DNA of 64,000 nucleotides from Pisolithus tinctorius. Its lineage: Eukaryota; Basidiomycota; Agaricomycetes; Boletales; Pisolithaceae. The stretch lies in the NCBI GenBank assembly GCA_024663395.1, contig JANFAH010000015.1:1054001-1118000 (forward strand), in the 5' to 3' direction. Position numbers and translations under genes: made by a program. The notes beneath the pieces are model-generated. The model saw only the letters and a program-made list of their open reading frames with translations, was not told the origin of the DNA and ran no database searches. Below, one piece after another: positions 43,350 through 56,238 of the stretch (position 1 is its first letter; each line of letters opens with the position of its first letter).

Positions 43350-46300
43350 CTACCGCTGTGCCTGCCTGCGACGAGTCAAATATTGAACAACGGAGATCGC
43401 ACCCAAGGCAAAGCCTTCACCACGAGATAGCGATGCGTCTCCAGTAGTAACATATCCAATGATATCTTCCTGCGCTGGCTGAATATCCCCTAGCTGCAGT
43501 TCCAAGAACTCATAGTCATGTATATCAATGAACTGACAAGCACGTACCCCATCTTCAGTCAGCGTTTCAGCGCCATCAGCTCCGACAGAAGTACTCTGAC
43601 GTATGGCTGCAAGCCACTTCCTTGCTTCGATATCATCCATCTTGTATATTCCCGCGAGGTCGCCCGGCACGCCCCTTCCGACCATCTTTACACGTACCAT
43701 GACAAGCGCCGTTTGCCACAACTGTGTTGCATCCACGTCCCTGTCTAATGGAACCATATGATGCCTTTCACGTAGCTTGTTAATCTGGTCCAAAAACTTT
43801 GGAGGGTCGAGTGAAACGTCGGAAAGGATGGAAGGAACCTTAGGCCCTCGCAGAAGCCAAGGACGAATGGAGGTCTTGGCAGGAACAGGTCGTACCTCCT
43901 CTGCGGCAGGGGGATCCTCTCGCTGGGTGGTCATTAACCCCTCTGCTGTGCCCACTTCCACTTCCGGCGACAGCAGCTCCAATCCAAGAACGACATCCCA
44001 ATCTGCGCGCCATGGACTCCTAGTGCCAAGTTTCTCCCAGTTCGTTCTCTTCGCAGGTGGCGTCCTTTCCCACCGTTCTCTTTCCTGGATAGCACGTTCT
44101 TCCGATGCAACCTCACACGCACGGGAGGTGGGATAATCCACAGGGAAAGCGGCAATCCCTGCTTCGAAATACTGTTTCGTCCGTTCGCGCTGTCCTGCAA
44201 CACGCGTTCCCGTATAGACAAGAGACGGCAAGAAAGCCATCGACCACCCAGCTGGAAATAAAAGCGTCCATCCGTGAATTCCTTGAGCTTTATCAAGTGT
44301 GGAGGATGAAGGGGAAGACGGGGGGTATGCTTCAAGGGAATGTTGCACTAACATGACTGGAATCCGATCGTCCTGGCGGAGGGCACGTAATTTCGTACCG
44401 GGAATGGCAAGCTGGCATGAATGAAGGAGAATAAGTAGTGCATCTAAGCAAGGACAACCTTCTCCTGACCTTCGAACGACGTTCATCAAGGTCTTTTTTC
44501 TTGTACTTAGGCTTCTTCAGCCTGTCCCTCTGGTTTTCATCCCAAATATCAGATTGAGCTGTTAGCGATGTTGGGAAAACGAGGCTGCTTGCGGGAGCCG
44601 CGGATGACTTGGAGATATCAGGATACGAAGGTTTGGGGTTCTCCGGAGGAAACCTAGAGACAGGAAGTCGGGATTCGCGGAAGACGGTGGCACAAACTGA
44701 CATACTTCAGACGTGGATCAACCACTTTAAAGCCAATGATCATCCGTCGTGGAACGTTGCCCGGTGTTTGCAAATCGGACAGCGACTTCCAGAACTATGT
44801 CGTTCAAGTAAGGAAGAATCAGCCTAAAGGCAGATCTTAGCCTACCTTGTTAAAATCCTCCCGTTCATCGTCCCCAGCGAGAGACAAAGCCCCTTTGATG
44901 ATCTGACTAGACTTAGGGCCCATGACCTCGAATGCGTTGATGACTCCCCTCAAGTCATTCATCTCGACTTGAAATGACACAGTCGGATTGTTAGATTTAT
45001 TCACCTGCAAGGCATGCGAAGCTGATCTCTTCAACGCTTCGAAGACATCTTCGAATACAGCAGGATGAGCGCGCACCCACAAGACCCTCGCGTGAGGTGA
45101 CGGGTCGGAGGCTGCGTTGTCGTTTGTTTCCTTCTGTTTGCCTTTTCCTTTCCCCTTTCTGCTACTTTTAGACTCAGTCTGAGTTTCGCTAGCTGTGGAA
45201 TCTAGGGCGAGTGGCTGCCAAATAATCATGACGGGCCCAATGAGACCAAAAGGCCACCGGGCATGCTCATACATGTGAGTGTCACAAGTACGACTCCCTG
45301 ATGTGCATCTACGAATACTGTAAGGAACCTCTCCAGTAAGGGCAATCACGAAACGACTAACTGCTTAAGGCCGGAGCCCTGCGGATCACAGCACGTCTCC
45401 AGAGCGGTTAAAAGGACGGACTGGGGTCCCTTAAGCTCGATCGTGCCATAATAGGATGCATCATGTAAAATGGAGCCATGTACGGAGGCACGATGAGAGG
45501 GTCGGAAGGCTTTTTCCGTTGGTGTGACTGACTGGAGAAGGCGGATTGATAATACAGTCAACGGTTTTAAAGGGAAAAACGAACCAATCTATAACCCCAC
45601 ATGTTCTCCATCTTTGTGCGCTTGGCATGCCAAATATGAGTTTCTAGCCACGCTTTATCACCTAACATTAAAGATTGTAAGGCATAGGTTAAACGGCCAA
45701 AGAGATCACTCATGTGCATTGTCGCTTCAATAGGGACTCGGTTCGAGTCATCTGTTTCGCTTTTCCTCTCTTCGGGCGAGTGCCGCTGTGAGCCTTGCGT
45801 TTGACAGGGTCCATCTGTAGCATCCACAGTATCAGCGACCCGGGATGGAATAGTCGCGTCAAAATACTTGCTTCCGCACGCGCCTTCTCTCTGAGGCGTA
45901 GGGGTACACGTCGAACGTTATGGCTGGCAGCGCGACGCCTGAGGTGTCGGGGAAGTGTTTGCCATGCGCGATGCGTTGAGCTGTCCCTGGAGATGCAGTT
46001 AGTGGTGGTGTCCGCAAAGAAGTCGCGCTGGGTTACCTGGCTGATTTTATCGCCTTTTCCATCGCGTCAATCTCGTACGCCCGCGCCTGTTGGCAGTTCT
46101 ATGAGTGAGATCATTACCATATTTCGTTTGAGACCACCTTACTTCTGTGAACCTCTCGACGTCCAACGTAGCGGGCAAGCCCTTCATCGCTACATGGCAG
46201 TTCAGCCATGATTAACGAAGTGAAATAAAAGGACGTACAATCGAAGTTTATATTAATCTTCGAAGGACCCGGCCTGGCATTAGTGGCATGGTCTCCCTGA

Positions 46301-46422
46301 CCGCTCGAGCTCCCAGACGCGACTGGCTGGACTGCTATGGTGCGTGCATCAGCAACTTTAAGCTTCTTCCGTTCTCGAGCATTGAGCTCGCCGACTTCGT
46401 CTCCCTTGCGTTTCGGGGGCAT
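43350..46422 (-). CDS. POP1: RNase P/MRP subunit Pop1
   Basis: The start is at 46422 (MPPKRKGDEVGELNARERKK), a basic, nuclear-type N-terminus. Small exons GLPATLDVERFTE (about 46170) and ARAYEIDAMEKAIKS (about 46080) are followed by the Pop1 signature LPRHLRRRAASHNVRRVPLR (about 45950-45890). Next come TEKAFRPSHRASVHGSILHD (about 45500), ARVLWVRAHPAVFEDVFEAL (about 45080), RRMIIGFKVVDPRL (about 44740), and the POPLD/C-terminal part with GWTLLFPAGWSMAFLPSLVY and RVAGQRERTKQYFEAGIAAF (about 44290-44160), ending at 43350. Pop1 is the largest protein of RNase P and RNase MRP, which process tRNA 5' ends and pre-rRNA in the nucleus and nucleolus. Order and completeness match the family. Several introns are present, and their exact borders were not all fixed. 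Confidence 0.88.
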
Positions 46423-47339
46423 AATGGAACGCGACTTGACAAAGTTTCCGGTGATTGAAACAAGAACAAGACAATCGTCACAACTTCAATGCCCGGAGTG
46501 CCACAACGAACGCTCGGAGATTTTGCTTTCTGTTTATAGCCACACCCCTATCGAATCGACTACAACCTACAGATTTTGTATATGGTTCCGCTAAAATCCC
46601 CCCAGAGGCGTGCGAACGAGAAATCGGTTCGGATCCATGAACCAAGCATCAAGCATATGAATGGTTAATGGTTAATTTAAAACCGATTCCTTTGCACTCA
46701 AAATGTCCACACCAGCAGATGTCATCCTGTTCACACAAGCTGAGTGAGATCAAACGAGCTTGGCTTACAAGTCTTCCCTTCATGACATCTTACACCTGAA
46801 GCTTTGAACGAACACGACTCACTTTACACGTCGCTAGGCGGCTTCATCGTTTCTCCTTTTTTTGATCCCTCCGTATAATACGTATAATAATATGGCGATG
46901 TTCTCCCTCGCAGGGAGCCGCCCAAATCGGGTGCTAGCCAAGGTTAGCAACTAGGCATTATGGACTAAAGACTCATAGATGACCAGAGTTACGAGATAGG
47001 TGCGTCTTCGTCGAGGTTAACTCGAAACCTCATGACAATCAGAGATTTATCAGGCGCTTGGTATTCACTGGACTAGTGTGTCAGATAGGTGATAGCAACG
47101 TTCATCGAACTGGTTGTCCGTCTTTATTTTTCCAAAGTACCTTCTAACAAAAAGAGCTATCGGTGCATGTTCAACAGGAGCCTTCACTCAGGTGCAGCCA
47201 GAACTTGTCTTAGGGGTTTTATACACAGCCACCCACGGTAGACTAGTGCGGGGTTAGCCGGGGAAGGCCGTGTGAGGTTACTCGTTCCAGAGGACATACA
47301 CAAGTTGTTATTAACGGGACTACCCAAGCGACGACCGCC
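46423..47339. promoter_or_regulatory. Divergent promoter region
   Basis: It separates the starts of POP1 (minus) and a small mitochondrial membrane protein (plus). AT-rich patches occur near 46860-46895 (TATAATACGTATAATAATAT). No gene is seen in the 900 bp. Confidence 0.4.
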
Positions 47340-48308
47340 ATGCTGCGTAGCCTTCCACTGACACGAAAAATATCCAAGTGCACGGCATCGCGATACCTAT
47401 CAATTTCACAGGTGCTGCGTGAGGAGACTGCGACTTCTCCCAACCTTGGAACAGTAGCAAGTCCCAGGAAGCCAATTGGCGGCTTCCGTGGAGGGTTTGT
47501 ATCTATCTAACAAGTGCTGTTTAATCCATGCTGACCATATAGATTGTTAGCTTGATTGGATTTTTGTTCGGTTTTTCGCTAGCTTCCGCATTCGCCGCTT
47601 ACCATTTACTGGACGAGTACAAGGCCGCTTCGGCAGCCCTCCAAACTAGCGTAGAGGAGTTGCGAACTAGCACGGAGAAGGTGATTGGTAGCACAAGTAC
47701 ATCCTACTCATATCTGAATGCTGACTCGTGTTGTTGTCGCTAGGTATCAGCACATGTGCGACGAATAGAAGCCGTTGAGAAGGACTTGAAGGCACTCTCG
47801 CAACGTTCTGCAAGTCAAGATGATTTAGCTAGAGTACGCGCGGAACTAAAGAAAGTGTATGATGGTCTCCACATCGGTGAGTAACACCTCTGCAGTAGTT
47901 TATTTATGCCTTACTCAACGTGCGACAAAGAATTTCTCGACCTTCGATCCCATGTTTGGGGTATGCGTAAGTGAATAGCGCCATAATGACGCGACGGCAT
48001 ATCTCATGGTGTCCATTTTTAAAATCCCAGAACAAGATCTCCATTCGTTGGCCAAGAAGGAGGCGACTTCTATCCGGGTGTAGTTGCCTTGCACACACGT
48101 TGTCTAGATACTGGGATGCGAATTGCTTTGAGCATGAATGCAAGTCATATTCATTTATATCAAATTATGGGCATTCCAAAGGCACTATTCCACTTGCCTT
48201 CGGAAATGTGTTTGCTCTCACACATTCGATGTCCCTGGATTGTGTAGCTGCCACGAATGTCTTTGCTGAGCTATCCTAGACGCACGCGATAAAATACAGA
48301 GTAAGTGA
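47340..48308 (+). CDS. Small mitochondrial membrane protein with coiled coil
   Basis: The ATG at 47340 begins a basic leader (MLRSLPLTRKISKCTASRYL). Exons 47340-47494, 47551-47680, 47744-47876, 47931-47966 and perhaps 48280-48308 give about 160 residues. After RKPIGGFRGGLIGFLFGFSL comes a single membrane segment, then a coiled coil (YKAASAALQTSVEELRTSTE, then RRIEAVEKDLKALSQRSASQ and LARVRAELKKVYDGLH) and EFLDLRSHVWGM. The pattern matches a conserved but poorly characterised fungal mitochondrial inner-membrane family. The frame also meets a stop just after HIG if the third intron is retained, so the last two exons are less certain. The intron before the last exon would be ~310 nt, unusually long for this genome. 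Confidence 0.6.
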
Positions 48309-48314
48309 CGTGAT

Positions 48315-49672
48315 TTACAATCTCATCGAGCGCAGTTTTGAATTCTGACTCTTTGTGGACAGTGTCAGCGTTATCATCGTGGCACTTCTGAGAGATGTAT
48401 GGGTGGCGGATGCTCGATCGTGAACGTTATAAATAACCTCTGGGAGTCGGTGACTTGTGGACCATACCCCACCTCTGACTGGTTCATCAAGAGCCAGACT
48501 GTATATTGCCATCTTGCGTCGAATTGACGGGTGGGTGATAGTAAGCAAGGGTCCCCATGTGCCCTTGACCCACGACTTTTCCGAAATCAGCTTCAGTCGG
48601 TAGTCAACACGCTTCATTCATTCCCGTTCGCTGGATATGTCTCTGCGCTGATTGCCATGCATGGACCAGCTTGTACATTTGTTATCTGAAACTTGCGAGA
48701 CTAATGAAATGTGGACAATGATGCCCAAGCGTGGCTCCGAAGTACTGCACATTAACTGATAATGGGTGTTACTTATCGTCTCGCAAGACTGTAGTGAGTC
48801 CGAAGACAAGATAAGCGGGCAACTGAGGGGGGTCCAGAATCCGAGCCTATGGTGTTACAGGCAACGGCCATATCCTCCACGCATCAGACATCTTGTCGCG
48901 TGATAAGCCAGCTAGTGCTCAGGGGTTTGATGGCAGGTTGCCGCGTTCTCGAGTGACGTGCCGACAAGTCGCCTGCGGTGATCATCGTGCCAGAGACTAA
49001 GTACTCACCGGAAGGTCTGCGACAATGAGAACACGACCATTCAATGTGCCAAGAAGACCCTCCGTATTTTTGAGCGTTGCAGGTCAATTCATGAGCCACT
49101 AGTATATGCAGCCAGGCGCTAAACTTTAGCTTGTGGCATGCAGCCCTGATCCGAATGGCACATCATAACACCGTACGGACTTGTCATTGCCAGCATGCGG
49201 GTAGCCGTTACTCCAACGACCCATTAATTCACGCAGTCTTTCATAGGGTTTTGTCTGCGTTCCCGCCGATTTTGGATCTCATGGTATGTATACCTCATTG
49301 CCGACTGTGGAATGCAAGGGTGCACAACGTCGCTTTTGGAGACTACATGTGGTGTACTAACATGCAGCAGCCGATTCGTTCGGGTCCAGAGTCATTCAAA
49401 CCAATGATATCAAGGGAGCGGCCCAGCTCGTCCGTTCCGTTACCCCTTTGTCTTTCCTGGACAGGGTCGCGAAGCATCGTGTCGATGGTGTGTATGTGTG
49501 CGTGCGCTTTTCCATGCACCATCATAATAATATATTCCTTAGTTCTCGCCACACCGGGACCTGTCCTTGCCGGAGTCAAAATCATCTTTCCATTCCTCCA
49601 CTCCACTTGGCATAATCTTCTCTTCCACATCGCGCGTTGGACGGTATTACATGAGCTCATAACCATATGATT
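48315..49672 (-). CDS. Uncertain multi-exon gene with a Cys-rich segment
   Basis: Several minus-strand stretches look coding. About 49670-49350 reads MSSCNTVQRAMWKRRLCQVE and RQRGNGTDELGRSLDIIGLN. About 49090-49010 reads ELTCNAQKYGGSSWHIEWSC followed by SHCRRPSG, ending at a GTGAGT donor, with a C-x2-C pair that may bind metal. About 48617-48318 is an open exon with YRLKLISEKSWVKGTWGPLL and a stop near 48315. Order and spacing allow one gene, but I could not join the exons in a single frame and I do not recognise the family. It could also be two genes or a decayed one. Confidence 0.3.
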
Positions 49673-50114
49673 CTGCAGACGAAGTACACGATTTCACGTC
49701 ATATGGACTCGCGGTGGTTTAGAATGGACTGGCATTAAGGAGCGCCAGAAAAGCCGAAGCGAAAAAGAATTGCATATCTTCGGGAAACGGTTACGTGTGT
49801 GGGGAATGCTGCATACATCCGGTGGCACGTTTCCTCGAGCGCCCAGAAAGGGTCGGATCTGTCCGCTTGCAGTCAAACAACGTGGGACACAAGTCTGGAA
49901 GTGCGCAATGGGATCTAATACTTATAGGTTGGGTAATCCTCCCTGGTTCCTGACACTTTTACTGACAGACTGACGGTTGTTGCGGTATTAAAAACCATCC
50001 GTCTTAACGCACTTTTTCGATTCTAGAACTGATTCACCTTCCAAATAACATTTCAACATATATGCATCGAGGTAAGGAAGAAAACGGTTGAGCTCCTAGA
50101 TCGCTTGAACAAAG
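49673..50114. other. Intergenic region upstream of the membrane WD40 gene
   Basis: No supported gene. It may include 5' exons of the downstream WD40 gene, whose start was not resolved. Confidence 0.3.
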
Positions 50115-53100
50115 TTGGCATGTACAGCACGAAACGCAGGGGGTTACTCTTCCCACTTGGATGCGGACTGGAGTCGGAAACGGAAACAAATATTACTTAG
50201 TCTGCTCGACCAACTGGCAGAGCTGAGCAACGATGAAGAACTGGACACCGGTACGTCGGCCACTCCCGCCATCCGCAGAGCTGGAATTGACGTTCCTCTA
50301 GACGCCATGTCGCAACCCGCTCCAGATGATGACTTGCGTAGGCTTAGATAGCGACTGCCTTTGAATGTGCTAACCACAACATGTAGCAACAGTGTCCAAG
50401 GATGTCAAGCAGCAGGCAGCCGGCGCAGATCGATTTTTCAAGTTCCAAAAGTAAGACGTTCATCCTCGTTGACGTGACGCACTCAGCAATTTCAAAGACA
50501 GGTGGAAAACTTAGACATAGAAGTAGGTGGTGCTTCCTTTTGGGGTTCACGGACTGACTTTCTCCGTTAGTTATGTAACTTCGAAAATGCGGCTCGCCAT
50601 CTTGGGAGTTCCGTTGGCATCCTTTCTTCAGCTTCCAAACTACGGAAACGCCTCACGAATATCCTGTTCCTCATCCGGGAGAATGCTGCCTCTTTGTTTC
50701 CGCGTCGAGTTATTCGCCACTCTCGCGAGGCTCTTCTCAATCCAGACGCTATGGACGGCGACAGGCGTCGTGCTGCTTGGCGGAGGCGTCGTCCTCTCCC
50801 TCTTGATGATAATTTACAACCGGATACATTACCTTACCATTTAGGGAACTTTGCCGACGACGTGAAGAATTTCGTCAAGTGCCTCAATGAATTTCCGGAA
50901 TTCGATGATGTAGCTGTTAATCAGTCCATGATGGAGTTCGAAGGGAACTTGCGGGTGAGTAACTTTAGCCACCACAGTATCGGCGGTTTACACTCGAGTG
51001 ATAACTACGCCATCAATTCAGTACTGGGCTACCCACCTCAACGAGTACACAAGTCAGATTCTCTGCGGCGCGTTTCCCTTACGGAGCTCTAACCCTGTTT
51101 CAGACCAGTTTCGGTCCGCCGCCGTGCAACGCTATGTACACGACTTGACTAGTGAGATCGGCTATCACATCGACAATGTCACCGTGACATTGGCCATGTT
51201 CATAGAAATCGGTGCGTTCCGGGAAGGCGTGTATGTCGCGCTTATCAATGATGTTGTTCAGGTGTTCCGACGATTAGTTCTCACCAGCAACATGCGGCCG
51301 CTAATCTGCTAAACCTGTCTACCGTAGCCACATTCTTTTCTGGCGTGACTGCAACAACTTTGCAATTCTCGTATTCAACGACCGGTGGTAAACTAGCCAA
51401 TGTCGTGAACACCCTCTGGTTCTCGTCCTTGGTTTTCAGTATCGCAGCAGCAGTGAATAGTCTCCTCGGACTCACCTGGAAGAAGGCCATGTAGTATGTT
51501 AATTTTTCCTTACCTCGCTCCATTACTAACTTCGCGGTCGAGCCGCTCTCCTGGACACAGAGTGCCATGGTGGGTATCAATATGGATCAAACGATCCCCG
51601 CTCGTTTTCCTCGTGATGTCTATTGCGTCGTTCTCCGCAGGACTTATGCTTTTCACGTATTCCTCTGGTCAGGTATGAGTATTCAGTGGTAGTTTCTGGC
51701 TGTATTGGTTCACACCCCGCAGGGGTCTGTCACCTCAACCATAATCACAGTTCTAACGGCAAGGTTTCCTTTTCTGTCCTAGCTACGTATGCCCTTACTT
51801 TTCAACAGGTTATCACATCCTTTGGACTTGCCGCGGTGTCCGCCTGGTTCGCTTCTGAGCGATGGATATTCGTCCGCCATAGTGGTCAAAAATGGCTAGG
51901 AGACGTCATTGCTGAATTTACGGCAAGGGTTGCCAACCTCCGCATCGTCAGAGGCACGAGGATCACCATCAAATGGTGCAACACCTGCTTTCTGACTATG
52001 CAAGTACTGTTCTGGCGATTATTTCGGGCAATCTACGTAACTATGTTTCGTGAAGATGCCGTTCTGCCACTTCATAATCAGCCAGATCAACCTCAACCTT
52101 TTCGTCACCCTTGTCCGACGTCATCCCATCACACCGAGTTTCGGGAACCCAAGCGGTCCTTTGCATGTCACGATGCGGCCATTTCCTCCTCGGCATCCGT
52201 GGCACCGTCTGTGTTATCTGACCAGTGCAGTGATAGGAACATCACGCTTGGTGGTGTTGATGCAAGACAACGTTTCGTGAATGCCGTCCGCACGGTGATT
52301 ATGCTTGGGGCTGCTTCGCGCCCGAGGAGTCCTGCGCTGGAGATTGCGGAATTCGGGATGTCCGGCCGTGCGATGAACGGCTCCGTGAAATGGGATATGC
52401 TTGCTCCGATGCAGGATCAGGTTGCACATCAGGCTTTAGTGCGTCATCTCCAGTTCTCGCCGAATGGGAAGTTCTTGGCAACGGCAGGGTGAGGAACTGG
52501 TTCCCGTTCTTCACTTAACAGTAAGACCGATATCCCTTCTAGATGGGACAAGAAATCAGTATTGTTCCGGGTAGCAAGGTCCGGAGAATTGACTGCCCAC
52601 CGTGTTCTGTTCAATGGAAGAGGTCTTATTGCTCAGGTTGCTTGGTAGGTGGCAATGTCCTGTTGCATCCTGCTTCCGCGAATAATGGGGTAGGTCTCCA
52701 AACGGCCAGGCAATCTTAGTTCGGCTTCCCCGCGCTTTAAGAGTGTGGTCAGAGGTACCTACGCATCTCCGTGCTGTGAGCTTGTATATTGATACACTTG
52801 CCAGGATGGTATATGCATGAGATCAATTGTTCGAGAACAACCTATCCAATCTGTTGCCTGGCTTCCGAATGGTGAAGGTAAGCCCCATTTATTGGGTGTA
52901 CAGCCATGTTAGTAACGACTGTAGTTAGGTTTCTTATCTGTGGAAGGCAGCGATGTCGTGAGATTAGTGCGTGGAGGCACCCTGGTTGTCTACCCTACTG
53001 ACGACGTTTGTTTCTAGAATCTTATAGAGGGAACGGTAAAGAGTGACGCCTACCTCATACCTGGTTCGATTTCCTCATAGTCGCTTCTTTAGGTCTCGGA

Positions 53101-53958
53101 TACCTACAACCTTGGTCAAATACAGTTGTGTGGCGTCGCAGTAACTCAGGATTGTGTTCGGTTGGTAGGGGTGGGGCCTTCTATCACCCCAGAAGAGGGT
53201 CCACACCCCAGCTACCATATCAGAGTGGAGAAGAGAATTATTGGTAGGGTACTGGAACTGTTACCTCACTGCGCAGTACTGACTGTTACCCGTTCCGCTA
53301 GTATATAACATGGTCACGAAGACGAAAGAAAGGTGTGTTGCGTATTGAGTAGTGGTTTAACGTCGCCGACCAGACCCTCAGTCAAACGCCTTTGGCTGAT
53401 GATATCCGCGACATCACCATGGCAAGGAAGACCTCCCTCATACTTCTTTCACTGGAGAAGGTCAGTACAGAACTCGCCCGAGACATATTTTTCATTCCGC
53501 GCTCGTCAGGCACCTCCTCAAATATGGAGACTGGAGATCGTTAAGGACCGGGATCGCGATTGTACTACCTCCCGCATGACCCTAAAACACGCCTTCGCGA
53601 CCAAGATCCCAGTCGAATATGTAGGGTCCTGCTGTTTCGGAGGTTGCGACGACCAATTTGTGGTGTGTGCCGGAAAAAGTTCGTCCAATTCGATGGTTTA
53701 TCTACCGTGGGTGGTGTCGTGACACATTTTATTTTAGCCGGGGATATACATATCTGGGACCGAGATTCCGCTGCACTTCTCCATTTCATAGCTCCACATG
53801 TTACGAGGGGTGACCTGACGTGTATCGGGTGGAACCGTGGGCTGAAGGATTTGAAGACCGCAATGTTTGCCACTGGTAGCCATAGTGGAGTAGTTCGAGT
53901 ATGGTCAACGGATGTTCCAGTGGATGAGCGCGATGAGCAGTCGTTGGACGAATCGTGA
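50115..53958 (+). CDS. Membrane-associated WD40 protein of basidiomycetes
   Basis: A gene with many small exons. After a Ser/Asp-rich N-terminal exon (about 50130-50335) come helical exons: LFPRRVIRHSREALLNPDAM (about 50690), FVKCLNEFPEFDDVAVNQSM (about 50870), VQRYVHDLTSEIGYHIDNVT (about 51125) and LLNLSTVATFFSAVTATTLQ (about 51305). Hydrophobic, membrane-spanning segments lie at 51430-51480 (FSIAAAVNSLLGLTW), 51590-51650 (SPLVFLVMSIASFSAGLMLF) and 51815-51850 (ITSFGLAAVSAWFAS). WD40 repeats follow: VRHLQFSPNGKFLATAGWDK (52440), IQSVAWLPNGEGFLSVEG (52840), GDIHIWDRDSAALLHF (53740) and FATGSHSGVVRVWSTD (53870), with a stop at 53956-53958. The architecture of transmembrane helices before a beta-propeller matches a family I know from agaricomycete genomes without assigned function. 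The start codon is unresolved. Confidence 0.72.
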
Positions 53959-54204
53959 TGACACGAGCTGTATACTACTGTACATAACTAGTCTTCATGG
54001 GCGGGTATCTATGGTGTCTCTGGGGATCCAGTCTGCATGGTCACTGGATGGCGAAGAACGAAATGACGAAAAACTTAATATTAGGACCCATGAAGCGCAA
54101 GTGACCATAATCCCGTGATATGCAGGAAGCCAGCGAAACTGCTTGGGGGTAACCCTACAGCATTATTGCATGTCTCGCATTATGAAATGTACATTGCAAA
54201 CATG

Positions 54205-55685
54205 TCATGGGGCAATCTCCATGGGACTCGGCGCGTTAACGGCAATGACATTTTCAGATACTAAGCGCGTCTTGCGCTCCACGGCCTTCGCCCGCAACGC
54301 GTCAACTTCCTCTCGTAGCTTGTTCTATCGATGGGAATCTCAACGACATCGACCCCAGAAAATACGCTTTCTACGCACCACTTTGGCTTCTAGTTCTGAT
54401 TTGTCGAATATCGAATATGCGGTTTGTGGTGCGGGTTGCTTCACGTTACCTGTGTGATAATGAGCAAGACGATTTAGGGGAAGGTAAATGTGAACGCGTG
54501 CCAAATGCAGCTTGTTTGAACACCTCTTCCATGAGTTCATGGTTACGTCGGTACCTGGTTATGGCCAGCGTACGGGTAGATATTGTTTCGGTTTCATCTG
54601 AAGATCCATGAATGAAAAATGACATCGTGATTACTATATTTCCTCACCTGCCGAATCATCGTCGTCCAACCGAGGCGGACCAGGGCGCTGCTCCACGATC
54701 AGCTGAGCTAATTCGCTTTGTGGATTGAAAAGACGGTCTTACACTACCACTCATACTACCACCTCGCTCTCTGGGTCGTTCCCGTTCTCGCCTTCTCTCG
54801 AGTGCTTCCATAGCACTGTTCTGCTGCGCGAGCATTGCTTGCGCGTTCATCCCCATCCCTGGAGCGTTTATGTTGACTACCGGAGGATTCACACCCTGCT
54901 GATTCATGCTCATGGGATGTGGCGGCATTCCCATTGGTGCTTGAGGGGGCGGCGGAGGTGCAGATCCAGGCGGATACACTTTTTGGCCCGCCTTATCACC
55001 CATAATATATACGGACGGTTCGGTGATTTGACGGAGAGGGTATTGGCGTACGGGAGAATTGAGTAGTGACGGAACGATTTCTGCTCGGGCGTAAGAGAGT
55101 GGAGTCACCGTAAATTACGATACGGCGACGACGATAAAATGGGCTCACGTATGGGGGGCCCGCGTGTGTAGTGCACGAGCACAAGCTGGGGGTGGCCTCC
55201 TCTATGCAGACGGTAGCGCCGCCGCAGGCGCCAAGCAGTTGTGTCCGGAGAATTAGGCACAAAGCCGTGTTTGATCTCAGAGACTTCCATTTCCTGAGAT
55301 AAAGCGTAGGATGACTGAACACCTAAACCACGAGGATAGGACGTACCCGATTGCCGGCAGGTATAATATAGCGGCTTTCTTGATCCTGATATCGAATACC
55401 GTCGTTGGGAAACTGTGCCGGATTTTGAAGATATAGTAAGAAAAGTTGTCCTTCTGTAGAAGAAACGATCGTTAGGTCGGCGTTCGTTGTCTATGAAGTG
55501 GGTCTGAATGACGCACCGGCTGGCTTGTCTATGAATGTCCACATGTAGGGGACGTTCTGGGACATCTGAACCGCTCTAAGGAGCATATTTACCGCAGCTT
55601 CTATGTTAACCGCGGCATGTAATCCCAGGTTCTCTGGGAAACGCAGGCATGGCGGATCTGGATGGGCTTGCGGCTGGAAAGACAT
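54205..55685 (-). CDS. SSR4: SWI/SNF and RSC complex subunit Ssr4
   Basis: The start is at 55685 (MSFQPQAHPDPPCLRFPENL). The conserved N-terminal domain follows: GLHAAVNIEAAVNMLLRAVQ, MSQNVPYMWTFIDKPA, NDGIRYQDQESRY (about 55400), EVSEIKHGFVPNSPDTTAWR (about 55280) and RRRYRLHRGGHPQLVLVHYT (about 55210). A Pro/Met/Gln-rich linker follows (about 55030-54800). C-terminal exons include DETETISTRTLAITRYRRNH (about 54600), YSIFDKSELEAKV (about 54420) and LREEVDALRAKAVERKTRLV (about 54300), with a stop at 54205-54207. Ssr4 is a fungal-specific subunit shared by SWI/SNF and RSC chromatin remodellers (defined in fission yeast). The N-terminal block is the diagnostic part. Intron borders in the middle are partly provisional. 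Confidence 0.83.
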
Positions 55686-56238
55686 TTCAAGGTGCGGACT
55701 CGAACCCACCAAGCGAATGAGTGTTTTGATCACGTGACACCATCGATGACCCCCATCATTTGTACTAATGACAGTAACTTGAAGTAGTATTAGTCCGAAT
55801 CGGACGTGTCTCAGTTGTCAGTTTCACCGTCTCCACTGGCGTATCCACGGGGAAGCATGTTTCAATGTGCTACAGGTAAGCCCGTTGCGGATCTCACATT
55901 ATTTACTCATCCCAGTCCCGTAATACAAACCTGATTCCGAAGACAACCAGCTTCCTCAGGTGAATTGCGACTAACTATGCTGTTAGGCGGATTACGTGGA
56001 ATCTCGTATATCGCTCGTGATGCCCACCTGCATGCAGGTCGTCGTCTGTGATAATGGTTGGGTTCGTTATTCGGATGCAGACCTCGTGAACCAGTTGCCG
56101 ATCGACACGCGTGACAACCTTGACAAATGGATACACCCAACAGAACTACAGGAGCGCATGAGCGCTTTTTGGGACCTCCAATTTACGCGCTATTGATTGC
56201 CCAGCTGTTTTCCAAACCCAGAGCTACAGTCCTCGCTG
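55686..56238. promoter_or_regulatory. Divergent region between Ssr4 and the GH3-like gene
   Basis: It holds the Ssr4 promoter. A plus-strand open frame (about 55996-56196, WIHPTELQERMSAFWDLQF) could be a 5' exon of the GH3-like gene or of an unannotated small gene. I could not connect it, so it is left out of the CDS. Confidence 0.35.

Noticed and set aside
49131..49670. 179-codon plus-strand open frame
   Set aside because: Composition is unlike a protein, no neighbour exons are in phase, and the opposite strand offers a more protein-like reading.
55686..55735. tRNA T-arm-like sequence GGTGGGTTCGAGTCCGCACC on the minus strand
   Set aside because: The stem does not pair over five bases and no anticodon or D arm can be placed; it overlaps the Ssr4 start region.
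56197..56238. Upstream start for the GH3-like gene at 56197
   Set aside because: The codon is TTG; the first in-frame ATG is at 56239.
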